A stretch of 64,000 bases of DNA from positions 1 through 64,000 of the forward strand of contig CAINHO010000038.1 in the NCBI GenBank assembly GCA_903848935.1, read 5' to 3'. The position numbers were made by a program, and so were the translations under genes. The DNA is from an uncultured Pseudomonadota bacterium. Its GTDB lineage: Bacteria; Pseudomonadota; Gammaproteobacteria; Methylococcales; Methylomonadaceae. The notes below the pieces were generated by a model. That model ran no database searches and was not told the DNA's origin. It was given only the letters and a program-made list of their open reading frames with translations. Positions 25,416-35,641 of this stretch are shown piece by piece (positions within the stretch are counted from its first letter, which is position 1; the number at the start of each line of letters is the position of its first letter).

Positions 25416-28400
25416 CTAAATCATAATTAAATTAGTGACGTCAATTGCGTTGGTGCCACCAACACCTGTTAACGTAACAAATGGCACCGAAGTGGCGGTT
25501 AATGAACTCACATTTGACGTGTAGTACAGTTTCACATCTCCCGTACTTGCAGCACCGACGGCAACAATCCCTGCCCCCGTTCCAATGGCTGGAAGTGTTG
25601 GAAGTGCTGCAATTTCAAAATAAGCACTCGTCAATGAAATGTTGCCAAATGCACTTTGCGGTAAATAGATTTTATCGTTTGAACCAAAACCGGTGATTGA
25701 TACATTATTTGTCGGTGAAGAAAGATAGATTTGATCTGACGCTGTATCTGCAGTGATTGTTGTTGAAGCTCCCACGATTGTTGTGATCATTAAGTTAATG
25801 GAATCATTGCCACCGTTGGTATAAATAACATCTGCTCCAGCTCCGCCTGTAATAGAGTCCGAACCAGCACCACCGATAATCGTATCATTGCCTGCACCGC
25901 CTACGATTGACGTTGCACCAGTTGAACTACCCATTAACGTTGTATTCGTTGTAGTAAAACTCCCTACGTCAATTTTATTACCTGTTAAGGCTGTGTTATT
26001 TGATAAATCAACCAACTTAACGCCCGCTAACTCCGCACTTTTATCCAAAACAAATGTGTTCGCCGTAGTATTTGCAACGCCGACTAACGTACTAATCGAA
26101 GTAGTACCCGTCCAAATATCTTTAATATCAATAGCAAAAGCCGTCCCAGTCGTACCTAATAGCAAGCCATTTGTTCCTGTTCCACCGTTAATTCGGTCAA
26201 CTAACACATTTTTATCGAATAAATCAGCAGTTATTGCGTAGCTAAATAAATCATCACCACTTCCGCCATTCAATGTGTCATTACCCGCGCCGCCATTGAT
26301 TAAATCTGCCCCCGCGCCCCCGTTAATGACATCACTACCCGCGCCACCGCTCAATGTGTCGTTACCGCTTCCACCATTCAATGTGTCGTTACCGCTTCCG
26401 CCATTGATGGAATCTGCTCCCGCGCCACCTGTCAAAACATCCGATTGTTCTGTGCCGGTTAAAAAGTTTGCCTGACTTAAACTGCCTTTAATTGCGATGC
26501 CATTTACAGTTGCGGCACTGGCATTGACCGTAATCATGCCCGTTGAATGTGTTGCATCAATGGTGCTATTTAAATTAATTTGCAATTTATCTGTTGTTAA
26601 ATTGACATCACCTTGCCCAGAAACAGTTAGCGTTGAAAGAGCCGCCAGTCCCGTTAATGTACTCACGGTCAAATTATCGATGGCGTTTAAATTAACATTT
26701 TCAACACCGACAGCCGTAATGCCGCTCATTGTTACCGCATTTCCCGCCCCCCCCGCATCAATCGTTAAACCCAATGTGTCAAGCTGTCCAATCAGCGTGG
26801 CGTTGCTTATATTAAATGCCGGTGAGGTCGCTGCTATTTGATTACCTGCAATCACGATATTCATCGCTTGGCTGGCCGATAAATTATTTAAAATGTAACC
26901 ATCGCCTAATGAATCTGCATCAATTTGAATTGTTGTAAGCCCTTTTAATAACGAGGCATCGAACGTATCCATCATACCGTCGTTATCATCATAAAGTTCT
27001 AACCGTTCAAAATTGCTGATATTTTTAACGGTATCTGCGCTTAATGCACCTTGATCGGACATTTTTAGTGTATTAACCCCGCGTCCACCGTTTATCGTTA
27101 AGATACCGTTGTATTTTACTTTTCCAATGTCTAACGTGTCGTCGCCATTACCGCCGATAAATTGTGTATCTGCCGTTTTATCGATTTGGTTAACTTGCAC
27201 AATCACGCCGCCATTGCTTAATCCACTGGCATCGATATTGGTGATTGCTGAAGACAAAGCTGCGTTAGATAAATCGACTTTTGCCGCATCGCCAGCAACC
27301 GTAATTTTTGTACCAGCGGCATAATTATCAGATAGCGTCGCTGTTAAATTCGCTACAGCGTTAATTGTTAAGCCTGTTAACGTATTGGAAGAATCTAAAT
27401 TGAGAGTATCAACGACATTTTCTGTCAATCCAGTTGAATTGATTGTCACCGTACCTCCTGTCGCGGTGCGTGTGACAGTGCCACCATTTACACCACCAGC
27501 GAACGTCAAATCCGTTGCATTATTAAATGTGGTACTGCCATTCGTATTTACTCCATCTCCTTGTACGACCATTTTCACTCCAGCCGCCAGATTAAACGTT
27601 ACATCATCGCTACTCGCATTATTGATAACGGTGGTTAGCCCAGAAATTCCCGATAAATTATAGTTACCGGCAACACCACCAGATTCTTTAATGCTGACGA
27701 TTTCAACGTTGCTAAGGGTTACGCCTGTTGGAAATGCACCGGCATCTGCACCATCGACGGTGAGTTGTAAAGTATCAATACCGCTGCCACCATCAATCGT
27801 ATCACCGTTGTTAAACGTGCTATTTATCCCGCTTGCATTGATATAACCGACAATTGAATCATTATTTGCTGTGCCTACAACGGAATCGTTGTTTGTCGTT
27901 AAGGTCGTCGTTGTGCCATTTATTGCCGAACTTGTGTCGATGATCGTCGTGTTAATTACACTTTGACCGGCGGCAATACTTCCTATACTTGGGTTTTGCA
28001 ATGTAACCGTCAACGTTTCTGCGGGGTCAATAATTCCATCGAGAACAATCGGTATTTCAATGGTCTGGCTGGTCACGCCCGCATTGAAAGTAAGTGTACC
28101 TGTAGTGCTTCCTGTGTAATCAGCGGAGGTTGCGGTTCCAGAAATAACGTAAGAAATGGTCACTGGACTACTCGTGGGGGCATGGCTAACGATATAAACC
28201 GCCTTGCCACCTTCACTGACAGATGCCGGGCCAGAGAAAAAGAATTTGTTGGCTTCTAAAACTACACTCGTGTCGATAATTGTCGTCGTAGCGGTATTTG
28301 TGTTGAGCGTAACACCACTCACTGTGCCGAGTGTGACCGTAACCGTTTCGGGTGATTTGATTATGCCGTCATCAGGTTTTGTTTGAACTTTTAGTATGCC

Positions 28401-29372
28401 TACTTTTGAACCGGCAAGAATTGTAATGGTGCCACTTGCGGGCGTAACGCTGTAATCAACGCCGCTCGTTAGCGTGCTGCCGCTTAACGTATAGGGGATA
28501 GAAATTCCACCAACGGGTGCATTCACATCTGAAGTCACCGTAAAATTGACGCTATCACCGCCTTCATTAACCGAATTGTTGTTTGCGCCGAAACTTAACG
28601 TGGGCAGAGTCGGTTGCGACGGTTGTCCGTCAGTAATGACACCATCAACGGCACTTTTTTCATTACCATTTTCATCAATTAAACGCGCTTCATAGGCTTC
28701 AAGACCTTCAACGTTGCCATCATTTAAAACGGTAACGGTGATTTGTTTAGCGGCTGTGTCACCAGCGTTAAATGTGACTGATCCAGTGGGACTGAAATCA
28801 TTGGCGGACGTTATTGCGGTAACACTATTTAACGCTTGCCCGACTAAATTGAGGCTCAATTGTGTCGTTTTGTTGATAGTTGCATTAGGCGTAATGGTGA
28901 AGACAATGTTTTTTCCTTCTTGCGTTGGCACACCGACAACATCGGACGTAAGGCTAAATGCGGGACTGGATGCAATTGTGCTATCAATTGTTAATGGTGT
29001 TAATGGCGTTGCTGTTGCGCTACTTACGGAAACACCTCCTATTTTGATATTGGGACCAGTTGCATCGCCAGAAAGCGTGGCTTGAACCGTGCCATTTGCA
29101 AAAGTTAATTCTGTGCCATTGTTATTTATGCCAAGTTGGATGACTAAAAGATTCGTGTTATCAAAAACGTTTAAAACATTTCCTGTTTGTTGAAATGTGT
29201 AAAAACTCAGTGAATTGTCAAAATAAAAATTTTCGATATTTGAATCTGCTGTTATGTTTGTTACACCTGCTTTAATTATAATTTTCTGAATTCCCGCCGC
29301 ACCACGGATATTTCCGTTGTTCTCATTGATAGTAAGTGTGCGATCGTCCGGCCCTAAAAAATAGTTAATCAT
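25416..29372 (-). CDS. Large RTX/Calx-beta secreted protein (1318 aa)
   Basis: Probable type I-secreted surface or extracellular protein; there is no N-terminal signal peptide. A short N-terminal beta region (1-130) precedes two to three Calx-beta domains (about 160-480; NEGGDSVNFTVTSD, SEGGKAVYIVSHA). A long Asn/Thr/Ala-rich repetitive region follows, then RTX nonapeptides GGxGxDxhx at about 977-1040 (GGSGNDTLNGGSGNDTLSGG) and again at about 1155-1190. The C-terminus is rich in Thr/Ser/Ala and ends in IMI, as expected for a type I secretion signal. Low-complexity DNA makes long false frames on the other strand. No transporter genes are adjacent. Confidence 0.88.
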   Translation of the reverse strand: MINYFLGPDDRTLTINENNGNIRGAAGIQKIIIKAGVTNITADSNIENFYFDNSLSFYTFQQTGNVLNVFDNTNLLVIQLGINNNGTELTFANGTVQATLSGDATGPNIKIGGVSVSSATATPLTPLTIDSTIASSPAFSLTSDVVGVPTQEGKNIVFTITPNATINKTTQLSLNLVGQALNSVTAITSANDFSPTGSVTFNAGDTAAKQITVTVLNDGNVEGLEAYEARLIDENGNEKSAVDGVITDGQPSQPTLPTLSFGANNNSVNEGGDSVNFTVTSDVNAPVGGISIPYTLSGSTLTSGVDYSVTPASGTITILAGSKVGILKVQTKPDDGIIKSPETVTVTLGTVSGVTLNTNTATTTIIDTSVVLEANKFFFSGPASVSEGGKAVYIVSHAPTSSPVTISYVISGTATSADYTGSTTGTLTFNAGVTSQTIEIPIVLDGIIDPAETLTVTLQNPSIGSIAAGQSVINTTIIDTSSAINGTTTTLTTNNDSVVGTANNDSIVGYINASGINSTFNNGDTIDGGSGIDTLQLTVDGADAGAFPTGVTLSNVEIVSIKESGGVAGNYNLSGISGLTTVINNASSDDVTFNLAAGVKMVVQGDGVNTNGSTTFNNATDLTFAGGVNGGTVTRTATGGTVTINSTGLTENVVDTLNLDSSNTLTGLTINAVANLTATLSDNYAAGTKITVAGDAAKVDLSNAALSSAITNIDASGLSNGGVIVQVNQIDKTADTQFIGGNGDDTLDIGKVKYNGILTINGGRGVNTLKMSDQGALSADTVKNISNFERLELYDDNDGMMDTFDASLLKGLTTIQIDADSLGDGYILNNLSASQAMNIVIAGNQIAATSPAFNISNATLIGQLDTLGLTIDAGGAGNAVTMSGITAVGVENVNLNAIDNLTVSTLTGLAALSTLTVSGQGDVNLTTDKLQINLNSTIDATHSTGMITVNASAATVNGIAIKGSLSQANFLTGTEQSDVLTGGAGADSINGGSGNDTLNGGSGNDTLSGGAGSDVINGGAGADLINGGAGNDTLNGGSGDDLFSYAITADLFDKNVLVDRINGGTGTNGLLLGTTGTAFAIDIKDIWTGTTSISTLVGVANTTANTFVLDKSAELAGVKLVDLSNNTALTGNKIDVGSFTTTNTTLMGSSTGATSIVGGAGNDTIIGGAGSDSITGGAGADVIYTNGGNDSINLMITTIVGASTTITADTASDQIYLSSPTNNVSITGFGSNDKIYLPQSAFGNISLTSAYFEIAALPTLPAIGTGAGIVAVGAASTGDVKLYYTSNVSSLTATSVPFVTLTGVGGTNAIDVTNLIMI

Positions 29373-29519
29373 CGTAAAAACTCGCTGTAAAAATTAAAGT
29401 TAAAGTTGTGAAATTGACACTTGATCTCTTCAATTTCGAGAAAATGTTGTGCCAAAATTATAGACGCTTTAGCATTGCCATCATTAAAAATCATTTACCG
29501 CTATAAAGACAAAAAACTT

Positions 29520-30221
29520 ATGAAATTACTTGCCCTCGATACCTCTACCGAAGCCTGCTCAGCCGCATTATTTGTAGACGGAGAAATTTGCCAACGCTTT
29601 GAAATTACACCTAAAGCACACACCAAATTACTATTGCCAATGATTGAATCGTTGCTTGCAGAAGCTGAATTGAAATTATCGCAACTTGATGCACTGGCTT
29701 TTGGTTGTGGCCCTGGTTCATTTACGGGATTGCGAATTGCAACGGGCGTGGTGCAAGGTTTGGCGTTTGGGGCAGATTTGCCCGTCGTCCCCGTATCAAC
29801 GTTAGCGGCACTGGCACAGAATCTTTTACCCGAACTTGCTTTTGTTGCCACGGACGCACGCATTGGCGAAATTTTCTGGGGCGTTTATCAACGTAATACC
29901 GATGGTTTTGTTGAATTGGTTGGCAAAGAAGCCGTTTTACCTGTTGAACAAATTGAATTTCCGTATCAAACCGCGATTGGCATTGGTTCAGGTTGGCGCG
30001 TTTATCATGATGAATTGCTCGCTCGCACAAACGGTTTGGTTTCGCAGATTGAAAGTGACGTTTTGCCACAATCTAGTACGATTGCTGAATTGGGTGTTTA
30101 TGGTTATCAACGTGGTTTAGCGGTCGCTGCTGAATTCGCCCAACCTGTTTATTTGCGTGACAAAGTCGCTCAAACCGAAATCGAACGCGCTCAAGCCAAG
30201 CTAAATCGTGAGAATGGATAA
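29520..30221 (+). CDS. tsaB: tRNA threonylcarbamoyladenosine biosynthesis protein TsaB
   Basis: TsaB is the scaffold partner of TsaD in making t6A37 in ANN-decoding tRNAs. The N-terminus MKLLALDTSTEACSAALF and the stretch FGCGPGSFTGLRIATGVVQG are the family signatures. The start ATG at 29520 gives the usual length (233 residues); an upstream in-frame ATG at 29421 lies in non-conserved sequence. argS follows after about 50 bases. A TTGACA-like sequence near 29414 could be the -35 of its promoter. Confidence 0.93.
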   Translation: MKLLALDTSTEACSAALFVDGEICQRFEITPKAHTKLLLPMIESLLAEAELKLSQLDALAFGCGPGSFTGLRIATGVVQGLAFGADLPVVPVSTLAALAQNLLPELAFVATDARIGEIFWGVYQRNTDGFVELVGKEAVLPVEQIEFPYQTAIGIGSGWRVYHDELLARTNGLVSQIESDVLPQSSTIAELGVYGYQRGLAVAAEFAQPVYLRDKVAQTEIERAQAKLNRENG

Positions 30222-30274
30222 ATCGGTGGCTTTAATGGATAATGCGCCCTAATTTTTAGACTATTTACGACCTC

Positions 30275-32032
30275 ATGAAAAAACAACTCGAAACCCTTAT
30301 TTCTCAAGCTGTCGCGACATTAAAAGCGCAAGAAATTTTACCTGCGGATTTAAATCCGACTATTCACATTGAACGCACGAAAGATACTGCTCACGGCGAT
30401 TTTGCGACGAATATCGCGTTGATGCTCGCCAAACCTGCGAAAACGAATCCGCGTCAACTTGCAGAACAAATTATTGCCGCGTTACCGACCAATGAAGCGA
30501 TTTTGAAAGTTGAAATAGCGGGCGCAGGTTTTATCAATTTTTTCATGAATCCCAACGCGCAATATCAAGTGATTTCAGATATTCAAGCCGCAGGTGAAAA
30601 TTTCGGCAAAAGCCAAATCGGTGCGGGCAAAAAAGTTCAAGTTGAATTTGTATCCGCAAATCCAACTGGCCCACTACACGTTGGTCACGGGCGCGGCGCG
30701 GCGTATGGTTCAGTTGTTGGGAATTTATTAACGGCAACAGGTTTTGACGTTCACCGCGAGTATTATGTCAACGACGCAGGTCGGCAAATGGACATTTTGG
30801 CAACCAGCGTGTGGTTGCGATATTTAGAAGCCTGTGGCGAAACATTCACCTTTCCAAGCAACGCCTATCGTGGCGAATATGTGCGCGATATTGCTCAAAA
30901 ATTAGTTGACCAACATGGCAAAAAATTCTCCCATTCAACGGCAACTGTTTTTATCAATTTACCACTTGATGAACCCGAAGGCGGCGATAAAGAAATTTAT
31001 ATCGACGCACTCATTTCACGCGCAAAAGAATTATTAAACGCAGATTATCGTGTAGTTTTCGATACAGGTTTGAACGATATTTTAGGCGACATCAAAGACG
31101 ATTTAGCCGAATTCGGTACAACGTATGACCAGTGGTTTTCTGAGCGTTCGTTAATGGATGAGGGGTCGATTGACAAAGCCTTAGCCGTTTTAAAATCGAA
31201 TAATTATTTGTACGAACAAGATGGTGCGATTTGGTTTAAATCAAGCGAATTGGGCGATAAAAAAGACCGCGTGGTGATTCGTGATAATGGTCAACCGACG
31301 TATTTTGCGTCCGATATTGCTTATCACTGGAACAAATTAGAACGTGGTTTTGATGTGTTAATCGACATTTGGGGCGCAGATCATCACGGCTACATTCCAC
31401 GGGTGAAAGCGGCTTTAATTGCTTTGGGCGCAGATGCCACGAAGTTAAACGTGTTACTCGTGCAATTTGCCAGCTTGTGGCGCGGCGAAGAAAAAGTGTC
31501 AATGTCTACGCGCTCAGGTGAATTTGTGACGTTGCGCGAATTGCGTGACGAAGTTGGTAGAGATGCAGCACGGTTTTTCTACGTTATGCGCCGTTCCGAA
31601 CAACACATGGATTTTGATTTAGAACTCGCTAAGTCAAAATCCAATGAAAATCCGGTTTTTTACGTCCAATACGCACACGCTAGAGTTTGCAGCGTTTTCC
31701 GTCAATTAACTGAAAAAGGATTTACCCAAGATGTTGCATTAGGCATGGTAAATTTAGCCGAATTAAACACCGAACATGAAACAGCGTTATTAACCACGTT
31801 GGCGCGTTATCCTGAAGTGATTGAACGTGCTGCGACGCAATATGAACCGCATTTGTTGATTAACTATTTGCGAGAATTGGCGACCGACTTCCATACTTAT
31901 TACAACGCACATCAATTTTTGGTTGAAAGCGATACGTTGCGAAATGCACGGTTAAATTTAATTTTTGCCGTGCGACAAGTTTTGCAAAATGGTTTGACGT
32001 TGCTTGGCATTAGCGCACCTGTAGCGATGTAA
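30275..32032 (+). CDS. argS: Arginyl-tRNA synthetase
   Basis: Class I synthetase that charges tRNA-Arg. The protein is 585 residues. The HIGH motif is HVGHG at 135-139, preceded by [11 protein letters not shown]. The KMSK equivalent is the degenerate KVSMSTR near 407-413, as in most bacterial ArgRS. The C-terminal DALR anticodon-binding domain includes [15 protein letters not shown]. The stop is immediately followed by the ATG of the SPOR gene, so its ribosome site lies inside argS. Confidence 0.97.
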   Translation: MKKQLETLISQAVATLKAQEILPADLNPTIHIERTKDTAHGDFATNIALMLAKPAKTNPRQLAEQIIAALPTNEAILKVEIAGAGFINFFMNPNAQYQVISDIQAAGENFGKSQIGAGKKVQVEFVSANPTGPLHVGHGRGAAYGSVVGNLLTATGFDVHREYYVNDAGRQMDILATSVWLRYLEACGETFTFPSNAYRGEYVRDIAQKLVDQHGKKFSHSTATVFINLPLDEPEGGDKEIYIDALISRAKELLNADYRVVFDTGLNDILGDIKDDLAEFGTTYDQWFSERSLMDEGSIDKALAVLKSNNYLYEQDGAIWFKSSELGDKKDRVVIRDNGQPTYFASDIAYHWNKLERGFDVLIDIWGADHHGYIPRVKAALIALGADATKLNVLLVQFASLWRGEEKVSMSTRSGEFVTLRELRDEVGRDAARFFYVMRRSEQHMDFDLELAKSKSNENPVFYVQYAHARVCSVFRQLTEKGFTQDVALGMVNLAELNTEHETALLTTLARYPEVIERAATQYEPHLLINYLRELATDFHTYYNAHQFLVESDTLRNARLNLIFAVRQVLQNGLTLLGISAPVAM

Positions 32033-32737
32033 ATGACTAATCGAAATTATACAAATCGTAACCGTAAACGTCCCGCTCAAAAATCGGGTGGGGCGTTTAA
32101 GTGGATGTTAATAACGGGATTGCTGATTGGCTTAGTGGTTTTGGGCGTGTATTTGAAAGGCGCGGGTTTGAAAAAAATCAAACAGCATTTACCACAAAAT
32201 CCAATTACAGCTCCTGTCACACAAGTTGAAAAACCAGCAATCTCAGCAAGTTTATCGCCAGAAACGGTTGCGAAATTAGAGCAACAACCTGATTCATTGC
32301 CGCCGGAAGTGGCAACAGAAGTGGCAAATGGTGAAATGCCGCAATTTGATTTTTATACAATTCTGCCTGAAAAAGAAGCAGTTGTGCCAGAACATGAAAT
32401 CATGACACGCACTCGTGCAGAAATTGTGAATCCGTCGGTCGTAACACCTACTGATACAACTGCGCCGACCATTCCTGTTGAAACAGCGACTAAATCAACC
32501 ACCACTTACATGATGCAAGCGGGTTCGTTTAAAAATTCAACAGATGCTGAAAAAATGCGTACCAATTTAGAATCGATGGGCATTGAAGCGCGAGTTGAAC
32601 GGGCGAAAGTCGGAGAGACGATTTGGCATCGCATCAAACTTGGACCTTATACGCAAATGACGAGTGTCGGTGCGATTCGTACTCGACTAAAACAAAGTGG
32701 CATTGATGTGATTGTGACGGAAACGGGCGGGCGTTAA
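32033..32737 (+). CDS. SPOR-domain cell division protein, FtsN-like
   Basis: A 234-residue inner-membrane protein with a basic N-terminus (NRNRKRPAQKSGG), one transmembrane helix (WMLITGLLIGLVVLGVYL, about 25-42), a Pro/Glu-rich periplasmic linker, and a C-terminal SPOR domain at about 155-232 (YMMQAGSFKNSTDAEKMR) that binds denuded septal peptidoglycan. The layout matches FtsN, and the position right after argS is common for this gene in gammaproteobacteria. It is directly adjacent to argS with no gap. Confidence 0.87.
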   Translation: MTNRNYTNRNRKRPAQKSGGAFKWMLITGLLIGLVVLGVYLKGAGLKKIKQHLPQNPITAPVTQVEKPAISASLSPETVAKLEQQPDSLPPEVATEVANGEMPQFDFYTILPEKEAVVPEHEIMTRTRAEIVNPSVVTPTDTTAPTIPVETATKSTTTYMMQAGSFKNSTDAEKMRTNLESMGIEARVERAKVGETIWHRIKLGPYTQMTSVGAIRTRLKQSGIDVIVTETGGR

Positions 32738-32770
32738 ATGCGAAATCACAAATTTTTAAAAGGACGTGAA

Positions 32771-33538
32771 ATGTTCAAAAAATTAAGTGTCGTTTTAGCG
32801 ATGAGTAGTTTAGCCGCGTGTGCCACCAGTCCTACCGGACGCAATCAGCTGATTTTCATGCCAGATACGCAAATGAACCAAATGGGGTTGCAAGCGTTTG
32901 ACCAAATGAAAAAAGATAAACCCGTGAATCATGACGGTCAATTCAATCAAACAGCACAATGTATTGTGACTGAACTCACACGCGGTATGGGACAAACTTG
33001 GGAAGTCGTAGTTTTTGAAGATAAAACCCTCAATGCCTTTGCCTTGCCGGGTGCGAAAATCGGTGTTCATACCGGCATGATGCAATTGGTCGATAATCAA
33101 GACCAACTTGCAGCGGTTTTAGGTCACGAAGTGGGACACGTTTTGGCGCGACACAGTAACGAACGTGCGTCGCAAGAAACATTGGTGCAACAAGGTATAT
33201 CTATGATTCAGCAAACTTCGTATGGGCAGAATCCATTGATAATGGGCGGACTGGGTTTGGGCGCACAGTACGGAATTTTAATGCCTTACAGTCGCACGCA
33301 CGAAAGTGAAGCCGATTTGATTGGTGTAGATTTGATGGCAAAAGCGGGTTTTGATCCGACGCAAAGTGTGACGTTGTGGCAAAAAATGGAACAAGCGGCG
33401 CAAAATCAACCGATGGAATTTATGTCTACGCATCCCGCGCATGCCACGCGCATTCAACAATTACAAGAACGCATGCCGCAAGCGTTAGAACTTTTTAAAC
33501 AAGCGCAAGCGGCTGGCAAAATACCGAAGTGTCGATAA
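32771..33538 (+). CDS. M48 family metalloprotease lipoprotein
   Basis: Periplasmic zinc peptidase similar to the LoiP/YggG group. The signal peptide ends in the lipobox SLAAC, followed by ATSPTGRNQL, typical of this group. The zinc motif HEVGH is at 119-123, with the downstream Glu in SRTHESEADLIGVDLM as third ligand. The ATG at 32771 has AAGGA upstream (32758-32763) and begins the signal peptide directly; an earlier ATG at 32738 would precede it with 11 polar residues. Likely role is quality control of outer-membrane proteins. It ends 3 bases before dapC. Confidence 0.9.
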   Translation: MFKKLSVVLAMSSLAACATSPTGRNQLIFMPDTQMNQMGLQAFDQMKKDKPVNHDGQFNQTAQCIVTELTRGMGQTWEVVVFEDKTLNAFALPGAKIGVHTGMMQLVDNQDQLAAVLGHEVGHVLARHSNERASQETLVQQGISMIQQTSYGQNPLIMGGLGLGAQYGILMPYSRTHESEADLIGVDLMAKAGFDPTQSVTLWQKMEQAAQNQPMEFMSTHPAHATRIQQLQERMPQALELFKQAQAAGKIPKCR

Positions 33539-33541
33539 ACC

Positions 33542-34735
33542 ATGAATCCAAATCTAAAAAACCTACATCCATATCCGTTTGAAAAACTCGCGCAATTAAA
33601 AGACGGCATTACACCGCTTGCGAATAAATCGGCAATTACGTTATCGATTGGCGAACCTGCTCACGCCACGCCGCAATTTATCAAAGACGTTTTGATTGAA
33701 AATCTGAACAGCATTTCAAATTATCCGACCACAAAAGGCATTCCGAAATTGCGCGAAGCAATTGCAATTTGGTTGAAAAAACGTTTTGCTTGCGACGTGA
33801 ATCCTGAAACCCAAGTTTTACCGGTGAATGGCACACGCGAAGCCTTATTTTCATTCGCACAATGTGTGATTGATTCGGCAAAAAATCCACTTGTTGTGAT
33901 GCCAAACCCGTTTTATCAAATCTACGAAGGCGCGGCATTATTGGCAGGTGCAGAACCATATTTTTTAAACACCACTGCCGAAACGAATTATTTACCTGAT
34001 TTTGCAGCCGTTTCTGCTGACATTTGGCAACGTTGTCAGTTGCTTTATATTTGTTCACCCGCGAATCCGAGTGGTTCAGTGATGAGCGTGGCGGATTTTG
34101 AAACTGCTTTAACACTTGCTGAAAAATACGATTTCATCATTGCGTCCGACGAATGTTATAGCGAATTGTACGACGACGAAGCGAATCCACCCGTCGGCTT
34201 ATTGGAAGTTGCGGCGAAAATGGGCAATCGTGATTTTCAACGTTGTGTGGTATTTCATAGTTTATCGAAACGCTCAAATTGCGCGGGTTTACGGTCAGGA
34301 TTTGTCGCGGGTGACGCGGATATTTTGAAAAATTATTTTGCGTATCGAACTTATCACGGTTGCGCGATGTCATTACCGACGCAATATGCCAGCATTACGG
34401 CATGGCAAGATGAAACGCACGTTGTTGAAAATCGCCGTTTATATCGAGAAAAATTTGCGGCATTTGTTGAAGTTTTGAGTGACGTTTGCGAGATTCAAAA
34501 ACCACCCGCCAGCTTTTATATTTGGCTGAAAACGTCGATTTCAGACATCGATTTTACGCAACAGCTTTTTGCTCAAGAAAACGTCACGGTTTTGCCAGGC
34601 AGTTTTTTATCGCGGGAGTTTGCAGGCATAAATCCCGCTGCGAATCATGTTAGAATTGCCCTAGTCGCGCCACTTGCAGAATGTATTGATGCCGCGCAAC
34701 GAATCAAAAACTTCATTCACAATTTAAAAAAGTAA
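33542..34735 (+). CDS. dapC: Succinyldiaminopimelate transaminase DapC
   Basis: PLP-dependent class I/II aminotransferase of the succinylase route to lysine and meso-diaminopimelate. It converts N-succinyl-2-amino-6-ketopimelate using glutamate. Features: [18 protein letters not shown] near the N-terminus, [15 protein letters not shown] in the middle, the PLP lysine Lys243 in [16 protein letters not shown], and HVRIALVAP near the end. Length 397. dapD follows after 2 bases, confirming the pathway assignment. Confidence 0.94.
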   Translation: MNPNLKNLHPYPFEKLAQLKDGITPLANKSAITLSIGEPAHATPQFIKDVLIENLNSISNYPTTKGIPKLREAIAIWLKKRFACDVNPETQVLPVNGTREALFSFAQCVIDSAKNPLVVMPNPFYQIYEGAALLAGAEPYFLNTTAETNYLPDFAAVSADIWQRCQLLYICSPANPSGSVMSVADFETALTLAEKYDFIIASDECYSELYDDEANPPVGLLEVAAKMGNRDFQRCVVFHSLSKRSNCAGLRSGFVAGDADILKNYFAYRTYHGCAMSLPTQYASITAWQDETHVVENRRLYREKFAAFVEVLSDVCEIQKPPASFYIWLKTSISDIDFTQQLFAQENVTVLPGSFLSREFAGINPAANHVRIALVAPLAECIDAAQRIKNFIHNLKK

Positions 34736-34737
34736 TC

Positions 34738-35556
34738 ATGACCAATTTAGAAAACACCATTAACGCCGCATTTGAAATCCGCGCTGAAATCATACCTGCA
34801 AACGTCACCGCCGAAGTCCGCGAAGCCGTTACTGAAACGATTAACTTGCTCGATTGTGGCAAATTGCGCGTCGCTGAAAAAATCGACGGCGATTGGGTCA
34901 CGCATCAATGGTTGAAAAAAGCCGTTTTATTATCGTTCCGAATCAATGACAACCGTTTAATGGACGGTGGAAACACCCGTTATTACGACAAAGTCGAAAG
35001 TAAATTTTCAACTTACAGCGAAGAAGATTTTGCAGTGGCAGGCGTTCGTGTTGTTCCAAATGCTGTGGCGCGTCACGGTTCATTTATTGGGTCAAGCGTT
35101 ATTTTAATGCCGTCTTATGTCAACATTGGTGCATACATTGACACCGGCACGATGGTTGATACTTGGGTGACAGTGGGGTCGTGCGCTCAAATCGGTAAAA
35201 ATGTGCATTTGTCTGGCGGCGTAGGCATCGGCGGCGTATTAGAACCGTTGCAAGCAAATCCAACCATTATTAGCGACAACTGCTTTATCGGCGCACGTTC
35301 AGAAGTGGTGGAAGGCGTGATTGTAGAAGATGGTTGTGTGATTTCGATGGGGGTTTATATTGGTCAAAGTACCAAAATTTTCAACCGTATGACGGGCGAA
35401 GTTACTTATGGACGTATTCCAGCGGGTTCGGTCGTGGTATCAGGTAATTTGCCTTCGGCGGACGGTTCGCACAGTTTGTATTGCGCGGTGATTATCAAGC
35501 AAGTCGATGAACGTACTCGCAGTAAAACAGGTATTAACGAATTGTTGCGCGATTAA
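34738..35556 (+). CDS. dapD: Tetrahydrodipicolinate N-succinyltransferase DapD
   Basis: Trimeric acyltransferase that succinylates tetrahydrodipicolinate, the step before DapC. The 272-residue protein has an N-terminal helical domain with the conserved [18 protein letters not shown] and a left-handed hexapeptide beta helix ([37 protein letters not shown]). The C-terminus is the usual NELLRD. The strong terminator at 35581 follows 25 bases after the stop, closing the run tsaB to dapD. Confidence 0.96.
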   Translation: MTNLENTINAAFEIRAEIIPANVTAEVREAVTETINLLDCGKLRVAEKIDGDWVTHQWLKKAVLLSFRINDNRLMDGGNTRYYDKVESKFSTYSEEDFAVAGVRVVPNAVARHGSFIGSSVILMPSYVNIGAYIDTGTMVDTWVTVGSCAQIGKNVHLSGGVGIGGVLEPLQANPTIISDNCFIGARSEVVEGVIVEDGCVISMGVYIGQSTKIFNRMTGEVTYGRIPAGSVVVSGNLPSADGSHSLYCAVIIKQVDERTRSKTGINELLRD

Positions 35557-35580
35557 ACTTTTACAAATTTTACCCATAAA

Positions 35581-35621
35581 AAAACCGCCCCTCAGCGTGT
35601 GCCGAGGGGCGGTTTTTTTTT
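35581..35621. terminator. Bidirectional Rho-independent terminator between dapD and an RTX gene
   Basis: The stem AAAACCGCCCCTC/GAGGGGCGGTTTT (35581-35593 and 35604-35616) is followed by T on the + strand and, read in reverse, by the T-run complementary to the A-run at 35578-35584. It serves both dapD and the convergent RTX gene. Confidence 0.9.
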
Positions 35622-35641
35622 ACAACATAGAACGCTTCAAC

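Noticed and set aside
25481-29085. Many long + strand frames opposite the 1318-aa RTX gene, with Pro/Val-rich repeats such as SLPAPPL
   Set aside because: They are produced by the repetitive Gly/Asn/Asp codons of the RTX protein read in reverse. They lack starts with ribosome sites and have no conserved domain.
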